A stretch of DNA of 64,000 nucleotides, taken from positions 7,192,001 through 7,256,000 of the forward strand of contig NZ_CP116256.1 of the NCBI RefSeq assembly GCF_027947575.1. Direction: 5' to 3'. The translations under genes and the position numbers were made by a program. This DNA is from Streptomyces rubrogriseus (GTDB lineage: Bacteria > Actinomycetota > Actinomycetes > Streptomycetales > Streptomycetaceae). This document shows positions 36,818 to 45,545 of this stretch, piece after piece. Every line of letters begins with the position of its first letter. The stretch's first letter is position 1. Below the pieces are notes generated by a model. The model was not told the DNA's origin, searched no databases, and saw only the letters and a program-made list of their open reading frames with translations.

Positions 36818-38779
36818 ATGTCCGTGGTCGACCGGCAGGAATGGGACGTCGTCGTGGTGGGCGCGGGCGGTGCCGGGCTGCGCGCCGCCATCGAGGCCCG
36901 CGAGCGGGGCGCCCGTACGGCCGTGATCTGCAAGTCGCTGTTCGGCAAGGCGCACACCGTGATGGCCGAGGGCGGCATCGCCGCCTCCATGGGCAACGTC
37001 AACTCCGGGGACAACTGGCAGGTCCACTTCCGCGACACCATGCGCGGCGGCAAGTTCCTCAACCAGTGGCGGATGGCCGAGCTGCACGCCCAGGAGGCCC
37101 CGCAGCGGGTGTGGGAGCTGGAGACCTGGGGCGCGCTGTTCGACCGGACGAAGGACGGCCGGATCTCGCAGCGCAACTTCGGCGGCCACGAGTACCCGCG
37201 CCTCGCCCACGTCGGCGACCGCACGGGCCTGGAGCTGATCCGCACCCTCCAGCAGAAGATCCTCTCGCTCCAGCAGGAGGACTTCCGCGAGACCGGGGAC
37301 CACGAGTCCCGGCTGAAGGTCTTCCAGGAGTGCACGGTCACCCGCGTGCTCCAGGAGGACCGGAAGGTCTCCGGGGTCTTCGGCTACGAGCGCGAGAGCG
37401 GCCGCTTCTTCGTCCTCCAGGCGCCCTCGGTGGTGATCGCGACGGGCGGCATCGGCAAGTCGTTCAAGGTGACGTCGAACTCGTGGGAGTACACCGGCGA
37501 CGGCCACGCCCTGGCGCTGCTGGCCGGGGCGCCGCTGCTCAACATGGAGTTCGTGCAGTTCCACCCGACGGGCATGGTCTGGCCGCCCTCGGTGAAGGGC
37601 ATCCTGGTCACCGAGTCGGTGCGCGGCGACGGCGGGGTGCTGCGGAACTCCGAGGGCCGGCGGTTCATGTTCGACTACGTCCCGGACGTCTTCAAGGAGA
37701 AGTACGCCGAGTCGGAGGCGGAGGGCGACCGCTGGTACGACGACCCGGACCACAACCGGCGCCCGCCCGAACTCCTCCCCCGCGACGAGGTCGCCCGCGC
37801 GATCAACGCCGAGGTGAAGGAGGGCCGGGGCTCACCGCACGGCGGCGTCTTCCTCGACGTGTCGACCCGGATGCCCGCCGAGGTGATCAGGCGCCGGCTG
37901 CCCTCGATGTACCACCAGTTCAAGGAGCTGGCGGACGTGGACATCACGGCGGAGGCGATGGAGGTCGGGCCGACCTGCCACTACGTGATGGGCGGCATCG
38001 CCGTGGACTCCGACACCGCCGCCGCCCGCGGGGTGCCGGGACTGTTCGCGGCCGGTGAGGTGGCGGGCGGCATGCACGGCTCCAACCGGCTGGGCGGCAA
38101 CTCGCTGTCCGACCTGCTGGTGTTCGGGCGCCGGGCGGGCCGGTACGCGGCCGAGTACGCGGCGGGGCGGACGGAGGAGGGCACCCGCGCCCGGGTCGAC
38201 GACGCCCAGGTCGACGCGGCCGCCGCGGAGGCCCTGCGGCCCTTCTCCGCCGAGGCGCAGGAGCCCGGCGCGGGGCCGCCGGAGAACCCGTACACCCTCC
38301 ATCAGGAACTCCAGCAGACCATGAACGACCTGGTGGGGATCATCCGCCGGGAGGCGGAGATGAAACAGGCCCTGGAGAAGCTGGCGGAGCTGCGGGTGCG
38401 CGCCCGCCGGGCCGGGGTGGAGGGGCACCGGCAGTTCAACCCGGGCTGGCACCTCGCCCTGGATCTGCGCAACATGCTGCTGGTCAGCGAGTGCGTGGCG
38501 CGGGCCGCGCTGGAGCGCACCGAGTCGCGCGGCGGGCACACCCGCGAGGACCATCCGTCGATGGACCGGCGCTGGCGCCCGGCCAACCTGCTCTGCTCGC
38601 TGGCCGACCCGGCGGGCGGGGCGGCGGGCGATCCCGCGGCGACGGACCCGGAGCGCGGCCGGATCGCCCTGGAGCGGCAGACCACCGAGCCCATCCGGCC
38701 CGACCTGCTCGCCCTCTTCGACAAGGAGGAACTGGTGAAGTACCTCGCCGACGAGGAACTGGAGGGCCGGTCCGAATGA
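36818..38779 (+). CDS. sdhA: Succinate dehydrogenase/fumarate reductase flavoprotein subunit
   Basis: 653 aa. FAD-binding VVGAGGAGLRAAIEA at the N-terminus, and KAHTVMAEGG with His46, the site of covalent FAD attachment in this family. The active-site region has GHALALLAGAPLLNMEFVQFHP and HYVMGGIAVD. Arg and His residues of the dicarboxylate site are present (RLGGNSLSDLLVFG). It oxidises succinate at the cytoplasmic face and passes electrons to SdhB. Stop and SdhB start overlap as ATGA. Confidence 0.93.
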   Translation: MSVVDRQEWDVVVVGAGGAGLRAAIEARERGARTAVICKSLFGKAHTVMAEGGIAASMGNVNSGDNWQVHFRDTMRGGKFLNQWRMAELHAQEAPQRVWELETWGALFDRTKDGRISQRNFGGHEYPRLAHVGDRTGLELIRTLQQKILSLQQEDFRETGDHESRLKVFQECTVTRVLQEDRKVSGVFGYERESGRFFVLQAPSVVIATGGIGKSFKVTSNSWEYTGDGHALALLAGAPLLNMEFVQFHPTGMVWPPSVKGILVTESVRGDGGVLRNSEGRRFMFDYVPDVFKEKYAESEAEGDRWYDDPDHNRRPPELLPRDEVARAINAEVKEGRGSPHGGVFLDVSTRMPAEVIRRRLPSMYHQFKELADVDITAEAMEVGPTCHYVMGGIAVDSDTAAARGVPGLFAAGEVAGGMHGSNRLGGNSLSDLLVFGRRAGRYAAEYAAGRTEEGTRARVDDAQVDAAAAEALRPFSAEAQEPGAGPPENPYTLHQELQQTMNDLVGIIRREAEMKQALEKLAELRVRARRAGVEGHRQFNPGWHLALDLRNMLLVSECVARAALERTESRGGHTREDHPSMDRRWRPANLLCSLADPAGGAAGDPAATDPERGRIALERQTTEPIRPDLLALFDKEELVKYLADEELEGRSE

Positions 38780-39555
38780 GCGGTTACGAGGCCCGCTTCA
38801 AGGTGTGGCGCGGTGACGTGGAGGGCGGTGGCCTCGAGGACTTCACGGTCGAGGTGAACGACGGCGAGGTGGTCCTCGACATCATCCACCGCCTCCAGGC
38901 CACCCAGGCCCCCGACCTCGCGGTGCGCTGGAACTGCAAGGCGGGCAAGTGCGGTTCGTGCTCGGCCGAGATCAACGGGCGGCCGCGGCTGCTGTGCATG
39001 ACCCGCATGTCCGTGTTCAGCCGCGAGGAGACGATCACCGTCACGCCGCTGCGCGCCTTCCCGGTGATCCGGGACCTGGTGACGGACGTCGGCTTCAACT
39101 ACACCAAGGCCCGCGAGGTCCCGGCCTTCGTGCCGCCCGCCGACCTCGGTCCCGGCGAGTACCGGATGATGCAGGAGGACGTGGACCGCTCGCAGGAGTT
39201 CCGCAAGTGCATCGAGTGCTTCCTGTGCCAGGACACCTGCCACGTCGTGCGGGACCACGAGGAGAACAAGCCCGCCTTCGCGGGCCCGCGCTTCCTCATG
39301 CGCGTCGCCGAACTGGACATGCACCCGCTGGACGCCGCCGGTGACACCGGCCTGGACCGCTCCCGCACGGCCCAGGACGAGCACGGCCTCGGCTACTGCA
39401 ACATCACCAAGTGCTGCACGGAGGTGTGCCCGGAGGGCATCAGGATCACGGACAACGCGCTGATCCCACTGAAGGAACGGGCCGTCGACCGCAAGTACGA
39501 CCCGCTGGTCTGGCTGGGTTCGAAGATCGGCCGCCGGTCCCGGGACACGACCTAG
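38776..39555 (+). CDS. sdhB: Succinate dehydrogenase/fumarate reductase iron-sulfur subunit
   Basis: 259 aa. [2Fe-2S] ligands C54, C59, C62 and C74 (WNCKAGKCGSCS). [4Fe-4S] and [3Fe-4S] ligands in CIECFLCQDTC (145-155) and CNITKCCTEVCP (208-218). It carries electrons from SdhA to the membrane anchor. Overlaps sdhA by 4 nt and the convergent anchored GH18-like gene by 4 nt at its stop. Confidence 0.94.
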   Translation: MSGYEARFKVWRGDVEGGGLEDFTVEVNDGEVVLDIIHRLQATQAPDLAVRWNCKAGKCGSCSAEINGRPRLLCMTRMSVFSREETITVTPLRAFPVIRDLVTDVGFNYTKAREVPAFVPPADLGPGEYRMMQEDVDRSQEFRKCIECFLCQDTCHVVRDHEENKPAFAGPRFLMRVAELDMHPLDAAGDTGLDRSRTAQDEHGLGYCNITKCCTEVCPEGIRITDNALIPLKERAVDRKYDPLVWLGSKIGRRSRDTT

Positions 39556-40706
39556 CGCACCCAGCCGTCCCGGTACGACGCCCAGTCCTGCTCCGTCGCG
39601 GCGAAGTCGATGTACGCGGCGACGCCGAACCTCTCCCGGTCGGCGTCCGTGCGGGTCAGGCCGAGGCGGACGCCCCGGACGGCGGCGGCAACGGTCTCCG
39701 CGTGGTTCCAGTGCCCGAAGCGGTTCTCGTGGTAGAAGGGCAGGCCCATCAGGAGGTGGGTCGTCGGCGGGGTGACCTCCAGGGCCAGCGAGGTCTGCTG
39801 GGCGACGTAGCCGCCGTACAGGCTCTCCAGGGGCTGCATCGTGTCGTACGACATGACGGCGATCTGGTCGACGCGGCGGGCGACCCGGCCGAAGAACTCC
39901 TGCGACCACCACTTGGGGTGTCCGGCGACCGTGCCCCAGAAGGAGTGGAAGCCGGGCAGCGGGTCGATCTGGTGCGCGGCGACGGAGAGCTGCGCGTCGC
40001 GGGCGCGGGTGACGGCGCGGACGTCGTCCAGGAGCGAGAGGTAGTCGCCGTCGCCCGAGTGCAGCGGTTCCAGGTCGAGGTGGACCCCGTCGTAGCCCAC
40101 GTCCAGGACCTGGCGGGCCGAGTCGACGACGGCGGCGCGGGTGGCGGGCTCCTCCAGGCGCATGCCGTCGGGGCTCTCGGTGGCGAGGACGTCGCCGAGG
40201 AAGGCCTGGACGCGCACGCCGGGCAGCTCGCGGTGCACGGCGTCCACCAGCCAGCGGGCCCTGGGGTAGCGGGACTTCGGCAGCGTGCCGTCGTGTTCCA
40301 TCGGGCCGGTGTGGACGTACAGGTCGCGGATGCCGGTGGTTTTCAGGTCCCGGGCCAGCGTGGTGAGGTCCGCGTCCTTCTTGCGGCCGTCGACCCACGC
40401 GTGGCCGAGCCAGATCGCGTCGCGGTTCCTGGTGTAGGTGCCGTCGGCGGGGTCGCCCGTGTAGTTGATGCGGAGGGCGGTCTCGGCGGTGAGGAGGGGG
40501 ACGAGCAGGACCAGGAGGACGGCGAGGGTGATGCGGCGGGTACGGCGGAGCCGCTTCCTCTTCTTCCCGGGTGCGGGTGGCCCCGGTGGCCCGGCCTCGC
40601 CGTCGGCGTCCTTCGGTTCGGCGTCTTTGGGTTCGGCGTCTTTCGGTTCGGCGTCTTTCGGTTCGGTGTCTTTCGGTTCGGTGTTTCTCGGTTCCGTGGC
40701 CGCCAC
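39552..40706 (-). CDS. Membrane-anchored GH18-like (TIM-barrel) protein
   Basis: 384 aa. A cytoplasmic N-terminus of repeated EPKDA units and a Lys/Arg-rich stretch precede one membrane helix (LAVLLVLLVPLLTAETAL). The outer part reads like a TIM barrel: YDGVHLDLEPLHSGDGDY near residue 180-195 has the D-x-D-x-E-like pattern of GH18 chitinases/glucosaminidases with a candidate catalytic Glu, and MSYDTMQ matches the Y-D strand of that family. Substrate unknown; a cell-wall polysaccharide would fit the location. The start at 40706 leads straight into the repeats. Confidence 0.75.
   Translation of the reverse strand: MAATEPRNTEPKDTEPKDAEPKDAEPKDAEPKDADGEAGPPGPPAPGKKRKRLRRTRRITLAVLLVLLVPLLTAETALRINYTGDPADGTYTRNRDAIWLGHAWVDGRKKDADLTTLARDLKTTGIRDLYVHTGPMEHDGTLPKSRYPRARWLVDAVHRELPGVRVQAFLGDVLATESPDGMRLEEPATRAAVVDSARQVLDVGYDGVHLDLEPLHSGDGDYLSLLDDVRAVTRARDAQLSVAAHQIDPLPGFHSFWGTVAGHPKWWSQEFFGRVARRVDQIAVMSYDTMQPLESLYGGYVAQQTSLALEVTPPTTHLLMGLPFYHENRFGHWNHAETVAAAVRGVRLGLTRTDADRERFGVAAYIDFAATEQDWASYRDGWVR
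40606..40691 (-). repeat. 15-bp tandem repeat coding for EPKDA units
   Basis: Five to six copies of a 15-bp unit (GGCGTCTTTCGGTTC with small variations) encode EPKDT/EPKDA pentads between the start codon and the membrane helix. Likely variable in number between strains. Confidence 0.88.
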
Positions 40707-40823
40707 GGTGTCCCCTCCCTGTGGTCCGTCCCCGGTCGCGGTGACCGGTCGCCGCGCTTACGCTCCGAGCGTGGTGCCAGCGGGGACGACTCGAACCGGT
40801 GTTCCGGTTGCGGTCAGGGGTGC

Positions 40824-40985
40824 GTGGCGGTGATCTCCGTCGATCTGGTGCCGCCCCTGGTCACGGCCGGGGCGGCCCTGCTGCTGGCCGGGTACGGGCA
40901 TGTGCGCCGCACCCGGCGGATCCGGACGCGTACGACGCCGGGCCGGGTCAGAACAGGCTCAGCAAGGCCTCCGCGGGGTCCGTGA
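40824..40985 (+). CDS. Possible 53-aa membrane peptide
   Basis: GTG at 40824 behind AGGGGTGC gives a peptide with one hydrophobic segment (VDLVPPLVTAGAALLLAGYG) and a very basic tail (HVRRTRRIRTRTT). Third-position G/C is good. Its last 38 bases overlap the 3' end of the phosphatase gene on the other strand. It is the only candidate in this 240-base gap; it may be spurious. Confidence 0.3.
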   Translation: MAVISVDLVPPLVTAGAALLLAGYGHVRRTRRIRTRTTPGRVRTGSARPPRGP

Positions 40986-43575
40986 GCTGGGTGTCGGCGC
41001 CCGGCAGGGGCAGTTCGAACCAGACCGTCTTGCCGCGCGGCGTACGGCGTGAGCCCCAGGCCGCGCTGAGCAGGCCGACCAGTTGCAGGCCGCGGCCGCC
41101 CTCGTCGGTGTCCCGGGCGCGACGCCGGCGCGGCTGGACCAGGCCGGAGTCCCACACCTCGCACACCAGGGTGCGGTCGAGCAGGAGGCGGAGCCTGATC
41201 TCGCCCTCGCCGTACCTGAGCGCGTTGGTGACCAGCTCGCTGACGAGCAGCTCCGTGGTGTCGACCAGCGGCTCCATGTCCCAGGCGAGGAGCTGGGCGC
41301 GGGCGTACTCGCGGGCCCGGCCGACGCTGCGCGGCTCGCGCGGCAGGGTCCAGTCGCCGACGCTGTCGCTGGGCAGGCCCTGGACGCGGGCCATCAGCAG
41401 GGCGATGTCGTCCTCGCCGTGGTGGCTGTCGAGGGTGTTGAGGACCTGGTCGCAGACGTCCTCCAGGGGCTGGGTGGGGTCGGTGAGGGCGCCCACGAAG
41501 GCCTGGAGGCCCTCGTCGAGGGGGTGGTCGCGGCTCTCGACCAGGCCGTCGGTGTAGAGGGCGAGCAGGGCGCCCTCGGGCAGTTCGACCTCCACCTCCT
41601 CGAAGGGCTCCCCGCCGACGCCGAGCGGCAGACCGGGCGGCACGTCCAGCATCAGCGCGGACTCGCCGGGCTCGACCAGGACGGGCGGCAGGTGGCCCGC
41701 GTTGGCGAAGGTGCAGCGCCTGGTCACCGAGTCGTAGACGGCGTACACGCAGGTCGCCAGGTAGACCTCGGACAGGTCGGCCTCGCGGGGGCGGCGGGCG
41801 GCCCGGGTGGCCTGCTGGACGCCCCCGGGGGCGCCGAGGCCGCGCGCGATCTCGTCCAGCTGGGAGAGCACCTCGGCCGGTTCGATGTCGAGCTGGGCCA
41901 GGGTGCGTACGGCGGTGCGCAGTTCGCCCATCGCGACGGCGGCGCGCAGACCGCGGCCCATGACGTCGCCGACGACCAGCGCGGTGCGGTGCCCGGGGAG
42001 TTCGATCACGTCGAACCAGTCGCCGCCGACCTCGCTGGCCCGGCCGGTGGCCGCCTCGCCGGGCAGGTAGCGGCAGGCGATGTCGAGTCCGGAGGCCTCC
42101 GGGTCGCCGGGCGGGAGCAGGGAGCGTTGCAGTATCAGCGCGCGTTCGTGCTCGCGCCGGTAGAGCCGGGCGTTGTCGATGCAGACGGCGGCGCGCGCGG
42201 CCAGTTCCACGGCGAGGTCGCGGTCGCGGTCGCCGAACGGCTCGCTGCCCTTGGTACGGGCGAACTGGACGAGTCCGACGACCGTGTCGTGGGCGACCAT
42301 CGGCACGGCGAGCGTGGACTGCACGAGGCCCCCGTCCTCGGCGGGGACGCTGCGCGGCCGGGCGGTGCGCAGGGCGTCGGCGCAGGGCGAGTTGAACGGG
42401 TAGTGGTGGACGGCGCCGAGCTTGACCCGCTCGCCGGTGCCCAGGAACGGGGCGTCGGAGACGGCGCTGGAGAAGGCGACGCGGCGCAGTTCCGCGCTGC
42501 CGTCGGCGAGTCCCGGCGGGGTCTCGTCGCCGACCAGCAGGCCCTGGTAGAGGTCGACGGTGGCCAGGTCGCAGAAGCCGGGGACGACGACGTCGAGGAG
42601 TTCGCGGGCGGTGGTCTCCAGGTCGAGGGAGTTGCCGATGCGGGCGCCGGCCTCGTTGAGGAGGGCGAGGTTGCGCCGGGCGTTGGCGGCCTCGCGGGCG
42701 GCCTGGCGGCGGGCGGTGATGTCGGTGCCGAGCCAGGCGACGCCGATCGGCCGGCCGGTACCGCTGTGCACGCGGTAGAGGTTGACCGACCAGTGGCGGC
42801 GCTCCTCCGAGCCCGGCACGAATCCCGTGACGTGCATGTCCGTGATGGAGTCGCCGGTCTCCAGGACCCGGCGCAGGGTCGCGGAGACCCGGTCGGCCTC
42901 GGCGCGCGGCAGGTAGTCGTGGACGGCCTTGCCCCGGTGGTCGTCGGGGGTGCCGCCGAAGATGGAGGCGAACCGCTGGTTGGCGCGGCGCACCGTCAGG
43001 TCGGGGTCGATGAGCAGGAACCCGAACGGAGACTGGCCGAATATGGCCTGCGACGCGGCGAGATCCGTCTCGATGCTGCGCAGGACGCGCACGTCGACGA
43101 CGATGCAGACGGCGGCCTTCTCCCCGTCCTCCGTGCGCGTCGGCATGACGTACACCTCGGCGAGTCCGCGCTGTCCGCGCCGGCCGCCGGTGGACCGGCC
43201 GCCCGCGTGCCGTGCCGTCCCCCCGGTCTCGTCCGGTGCCCGGAAGGGGACCACTCCGGTCCATTCCCGGCCGTCGAGGATCTCGGTCATCTTGCGCTGG
43301 CCGCGCTCCCGCAGGTCGGGGTCGATGAAGGCCTCGATGGGGTCGGTGCCCACGGCGTCCTCGGCCCGGATGCCGAGCAGTTGCTCCGCACGCAGGCTCC
43401 ACTGGTCGACGAGTCCGTCGGGGCCGATGGAGAAGGAGGCGACCTTGATGTAGTCGTAGATGGAGCCGGGCGGGCTGCTCTGCCACACCGCGTCACCGAG
43501 TGGCGCGTCTGCCGACGGGCCCTCGGACTCCGTGGACTCCGTGGGCTCCTTGGCCCTCGCTGGTATCTCGCTCAC
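40948..43575 (-). CDS. PAS-PAS-GAF-PP2C phosphatase with C-terminal anti-sigma-type kinase domain
   Basis: 875 aa cytoplasmic regulator. Two PAS domains (about 45-160 and 170-300; FGQSPFGFLLIDPDLTVRRANQRFASIFGG starts the second), a GAF domain (about 315-475), a SpoIIE/RsbU-type PP2C phosphatase (about 490-720; ASEVGGDWFDVIEL and ALLALYTDGLVESRD metal-ligand motifs), and an RsbW-like HATPase (about 745-860; ELLVSELVTNALRYGEGE N-box, DEGGRGLQLVGLL G-box). Such proteins dephosphorylate anti-sigma antagonists and phosphorylate or bind them. GTG at 43575 has GGAGGGG nine bases upstream. The next upstream gene encodes a separate kinase of the same type. Confidence 0.9.
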   Translation of the reverse strand: MSEIPARAKEPTESTESEGPSADAPLGDAVWQSSPPGSIYDYIKVASFSIGPDGLVDQWSLRAEQLLGIRAEDAVGTDPIEAFIDPDLRERGQRKMTEILDGREWTGVVPFRAPDETGGTARHAGGRSTGGRRGQRGLAEVYVMPTRTEDGEKAAVCIVVDVRVLRSIETDLAASQAIFGQSPFGFLLIDPDLTVRRANQRFASIFGGTPDDHRGKAVHDYLPRAEADRVSATLRRVLETGDSITDMHVTGFVPGSEERRHWSVNLYRVHSGTGRPIGVAWLGTDITARRQAAREAANARRNLALLNEAGARIGNSLDLETTARELLDVVVPGFCDLATVDLYQGLLVGDETPPGLADGSAELRRVAFSSAVSDAPFLGTGERVKLGAVHHYPFNSPCADALRTARPRSVPAEDGGLVQSTLAVPMVAHDTVVGLVQFARTKGSEPFGDRDRDLAVELAARAAVCIDNARLYRREHERALILQRSLLPPGDPEASGLDIACRYLPGEAATGRASEVGGDWFDVIELPGHRTALVVGDVMGRGLRAAVAMGELRTAVRTLAQLDIEPAEVLSQLDEIARGLGAPGGVQQATRAARRPREADLSEVYLATCVYAVYDSVTRRCTFANAGHLPPVLVEPGESALMLDVPPGLPLGVGGEPFEEVEVELPEGALLALYTDGLVESRDHPLDEGLQAFVGALTDPTQPLEDVCDQVLNTLDSHHGEDDIALLMARVQGLPSDSVGDWTLPREPRSVGRAREYARAQLLAWDMEPLVDTTELLVSELVTNALRYGEGEIRLRLLLDRTLVCEVWDSGLVQPRRRRARDTDEGGRGLQLVGLLSAAWGSRRTPRGKTVWFELPLPGADTQLTDPAEALLSLF

Positions 43576-43874
43576 GCGAACCGTCCCCTCCAGCTCACCG
43601 CATCCGGCACCGGTCACCGGAGGCGGCTGCCCGCAGTATCCAGCACTACGGCGCCGCACGACACGGTGTTCACGATCACAGCACGGTCCCGATGGTTTTC
43701 GGTCCGGACCGCGACAACACTTCCAGTCTTCTAACCAGCGGACACGGCATCGAATCACGCAGTTCCACAACTGCCACTGGCCTGAACCGGTTGGCGACCC
43801 GGACCAGGGACGATACAGGGACATTTCGATCGTCGACCGACGGGCCGGCGACAGTGCGTCACGGGGCCGTCGCG
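43576..43874 (-). other. Upstream region of the PAS-GAF-PP2C gene
   Basis: 299 bases with no credible gene. It must hold the promoter of the phosphatase gene and the end of the anti-sigma-like gene. I see no clear -35/-10 pair or terminator. Confidence 0.4.
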
Positions 43875-44348
43875 CTAGCGCGGCAGGGCGAGTTCGAACC
43901 ACACGGTCTTGCCCGCCTCCCCGGGACGGGTGCCCCAGCGCCGCGCGGCGGAGGCCACCAACTGCAGACCCCGGCCGTCCTCGTCGTCGGGGCGGGCGAC
44001 GCGCTCGCGGGGCGGGTCCGGCAGCGGGTCGGAGACCTCCACCAGCAGGACCCCGTCGGCCCCGGGGGCTCCGGCGGCTCCGGCGGCTCCCGTGGCTCCG
44101 GCGGCTCCGGCGACCCCGGGGGCTCCGGCGGTCGGAGCGGGGCCGCGCACCAGGCGGACGCCGATGGGGCCGGTGGCGTGCCGCAGGGCGTTGGTGACCA
44201 GCTCGCTGACCAGCAGGGCGGCGATGTCCCCGACGCTGTCGAGCCGCCACTCGTCCAGGGTGCGGCGGACCAGGGAGCGGGCGGTGCGCACGGCGTCCGG
44301 CGCCGCGGGAAAGACCCACTCGGCACAGTCGCCCTCGCCGTCACTCAC
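43875..44348 (-). CDS. RsbW-like anti-sigma factor/serine kinase with Gly-rich insert
   Basis: 157 aa from GTG 44348 (ribosome site GGGGAAG); ATG at 44378 would add 10 residues without one. HATPase_c of the anti-sigma type: N-box LLVSELVTNALRHATG, G1 box region PDDEDGRGLQLV, and ending TVWFELALPR. Between the N-box and the G1 box lies a Gly-Ala-Pro run of eight or nine G-x-x triplets, absent from normal family members. It is a close relative of the C-terminal domain of the phosphatase encoded next, suggesting duplication and shared antagonists. Confidence 0.85.
   Translation of the reverse strand: MSDGEGDCAEWVFPAAPDAVRTARSLVRRTLDEWRLDSVGDIAALLVSELVTNALRHATGPIGVRLVRGPAPTAGAPGVAGAAGATGAAGAAGAPGADGVLLVEVSDPLPDPPRERVARPDDEDGRGLQLVASAARRWGTRPGEAGKTVWFELALPR
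44062..44132 (-). repeat. Collagen-like Gly-x-x coding repeat
   Basis: A degenerate 9-bp unit (GGCTCCGGC) repeated through 44062-44132 encodes GAPG/GAAG triplets in the anti-sigma-like kinase. Confidence 0.8.
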
Positions 44349-44416
44349 GCCGATCACTTCCCCGGCCGACGACCCCATCGATGCCCGTTTTCATGGGGTT
44401 AATGGGCACATACCCT

Positions 44417-44851
44417 TTATCCGGGCCCGGTACCGCTCCTCCCGGTGCCCGCCTCGAGTCCCAGGTGTGCGAGCACCCGCTCGACGGCCGGTACGTCCTG
44501 GTCGAGCCAGGGCACGTCCCAGATCTGGCCTGGGGTCAGCCAGCGCAGCTCGTCGTGGTCCTCCAGGGGCGCGGGGGCGGCGGAGCCGGGGCGCAGACGG
44601 GCGGTCCACACCTGGAGGACGAAGGGGGCCCGCAGGGGCCACTGCCCCGGGACCCGCCCACCGGCCTCGGCCGCCACCCCGAGTTCCTCGCGCAGTTCGC
44701 GTACGAGCGCCGCCTCGGGCGTCTCGCCCGGCTCGACCTTGCCGCCGGGCAGCTCCCACCGTCCGGCCAGTTCGGCGGGTGCGCTGCGGCGCGCGGCGAG
44801 CAGGCGCCCGCCGTCGAGCAGGGCGGCGCCCACCACGATCCGTTCCGTCAT
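44417..44851 (-). CDS. Nudix hydrolase (MutT-like)
   Basis: 144 aa. The Nudix box is complete: G37-x5-E43-x7-R51-E-L-x-E-E-x-G58-V. The preceding [13 protein letters not shown] is the classical 8-oxo-dGTP-type opening, so nucleotide-pool cleaning or hydrolysis of a nucleoside diphosphate derivative is likely. The C-terminus has [15 protein letters not shown] as in MutT proteins. Substrate not predictable. It ends 38 nt before the anti-sigma-like gene. Confidence 0.92.
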   Translation of the reverse strand: MTERIVVGAALLDGGRLLAARRSAPAELAGRWELPGGKVEPGETPEAALVRELREELGVAAEAGGRVPGQWPLRAPFVLQVWTARLRPGSAAPAPLEDHDELRWLTPGQIWDVPWLDQDVPAVERVLAHLGLEAGTGRSGTGPG

Positions 44852-44896
44852 GCGCCGGAGCCTACGGCCTGCCCGGCCGGGCCGGTCCGCGGTGGG

Positions 44897-45088
44897 TCAG
44901 TCCGCCGCGCCCGCGCCGGGAGCGGCGAGTTTCTCGACCCAGTAGAGCTGCTTGTGGCCGCGACCGTCGAGGGTGTCCGCGATGTCCTGGGCCTCCGCCC
45001 GGGTGGCGTACCTGCCCACGCGATAGCGATTGCCGTTGTCGTCCTGCCGGAAGACCAGCCAGGGAAGAGTGACCGTGCTGTCCGTCAT
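44897..45088 (-). CDS. Small SPOR-like protein
   Basis: 63 aa. DDNGNRYRVGRYATRAEAQDIADTLDGRGHKQLYWVEKL has the residue pattern of a single SPOR-type repeat (R/Y-V, aromatic, A-Q-x-x-A). No signal or membrane segment. ATG at 45088 has GGAGGGG five bases upstream, supporting a genuine short gene. Widely conserved in streptomycetes as a hypothetical protein. Peptidoglycan binding is unlikely without export; role unknown. Confidence 0.78.
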   Translation of the reverse strand: MTDSTVTLPWLVFRQDDNGNRYRVGRYATRAEAQDIADTLDGRGHKQLYWVEKLAAPGAGAAD

Positions 45089-45545
45089 TGCGCCCCTCCA
45101 CTTCCCGTTCCCGCCGCTCGCGGCACCCGCCGCGCCCCGCCCGCCAAGGAAACCGCAATCCGCATATGCCCGAGCCTACGCCCAACCTTCACGGAGCGAA
45201 CACGGCTTTGCACAAAGAGGTACGCAACCAGCCAGAACGCAGGGGGCGCACGGTGCGGAACGCGCCGTCTCCGCACACCGATGCCTCCGGTCACAGGCGT
45301 GCCGGGCACGGGGAGACGACCTGGGGGAACGACCGGATTCCGGCGCCGGGCGGACGGCGCCGCGGGCCCCGGAGGATGCGTGAGCGGGGGAACGGGGCAC
45401 GGGAGGCGCACGACTGGCGTGCGCCATCTCACACCGTCGTCCCACCCCGTCCTCTCACACCGCCGTCCCGCACCGCCGCCCCGCCCCGCGCCGGGTCCCC
45501 CGAACACTCCCTGCCGCGGCCCTGCTTGAGGGGGTGCCCGACGGG
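45089..45545. other. Intergenic region with a small palindrome
   Basis: 457 bases without a credible gene. CTTTG-CA-CAAAG (45206-45217) is a perfect 12-bp dyad, and TAGGCT with an upstream TTCGCT on the minus strand could be the promoter of the SPOR-like gene. Nothing else stands out. Confidence 0.35.
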
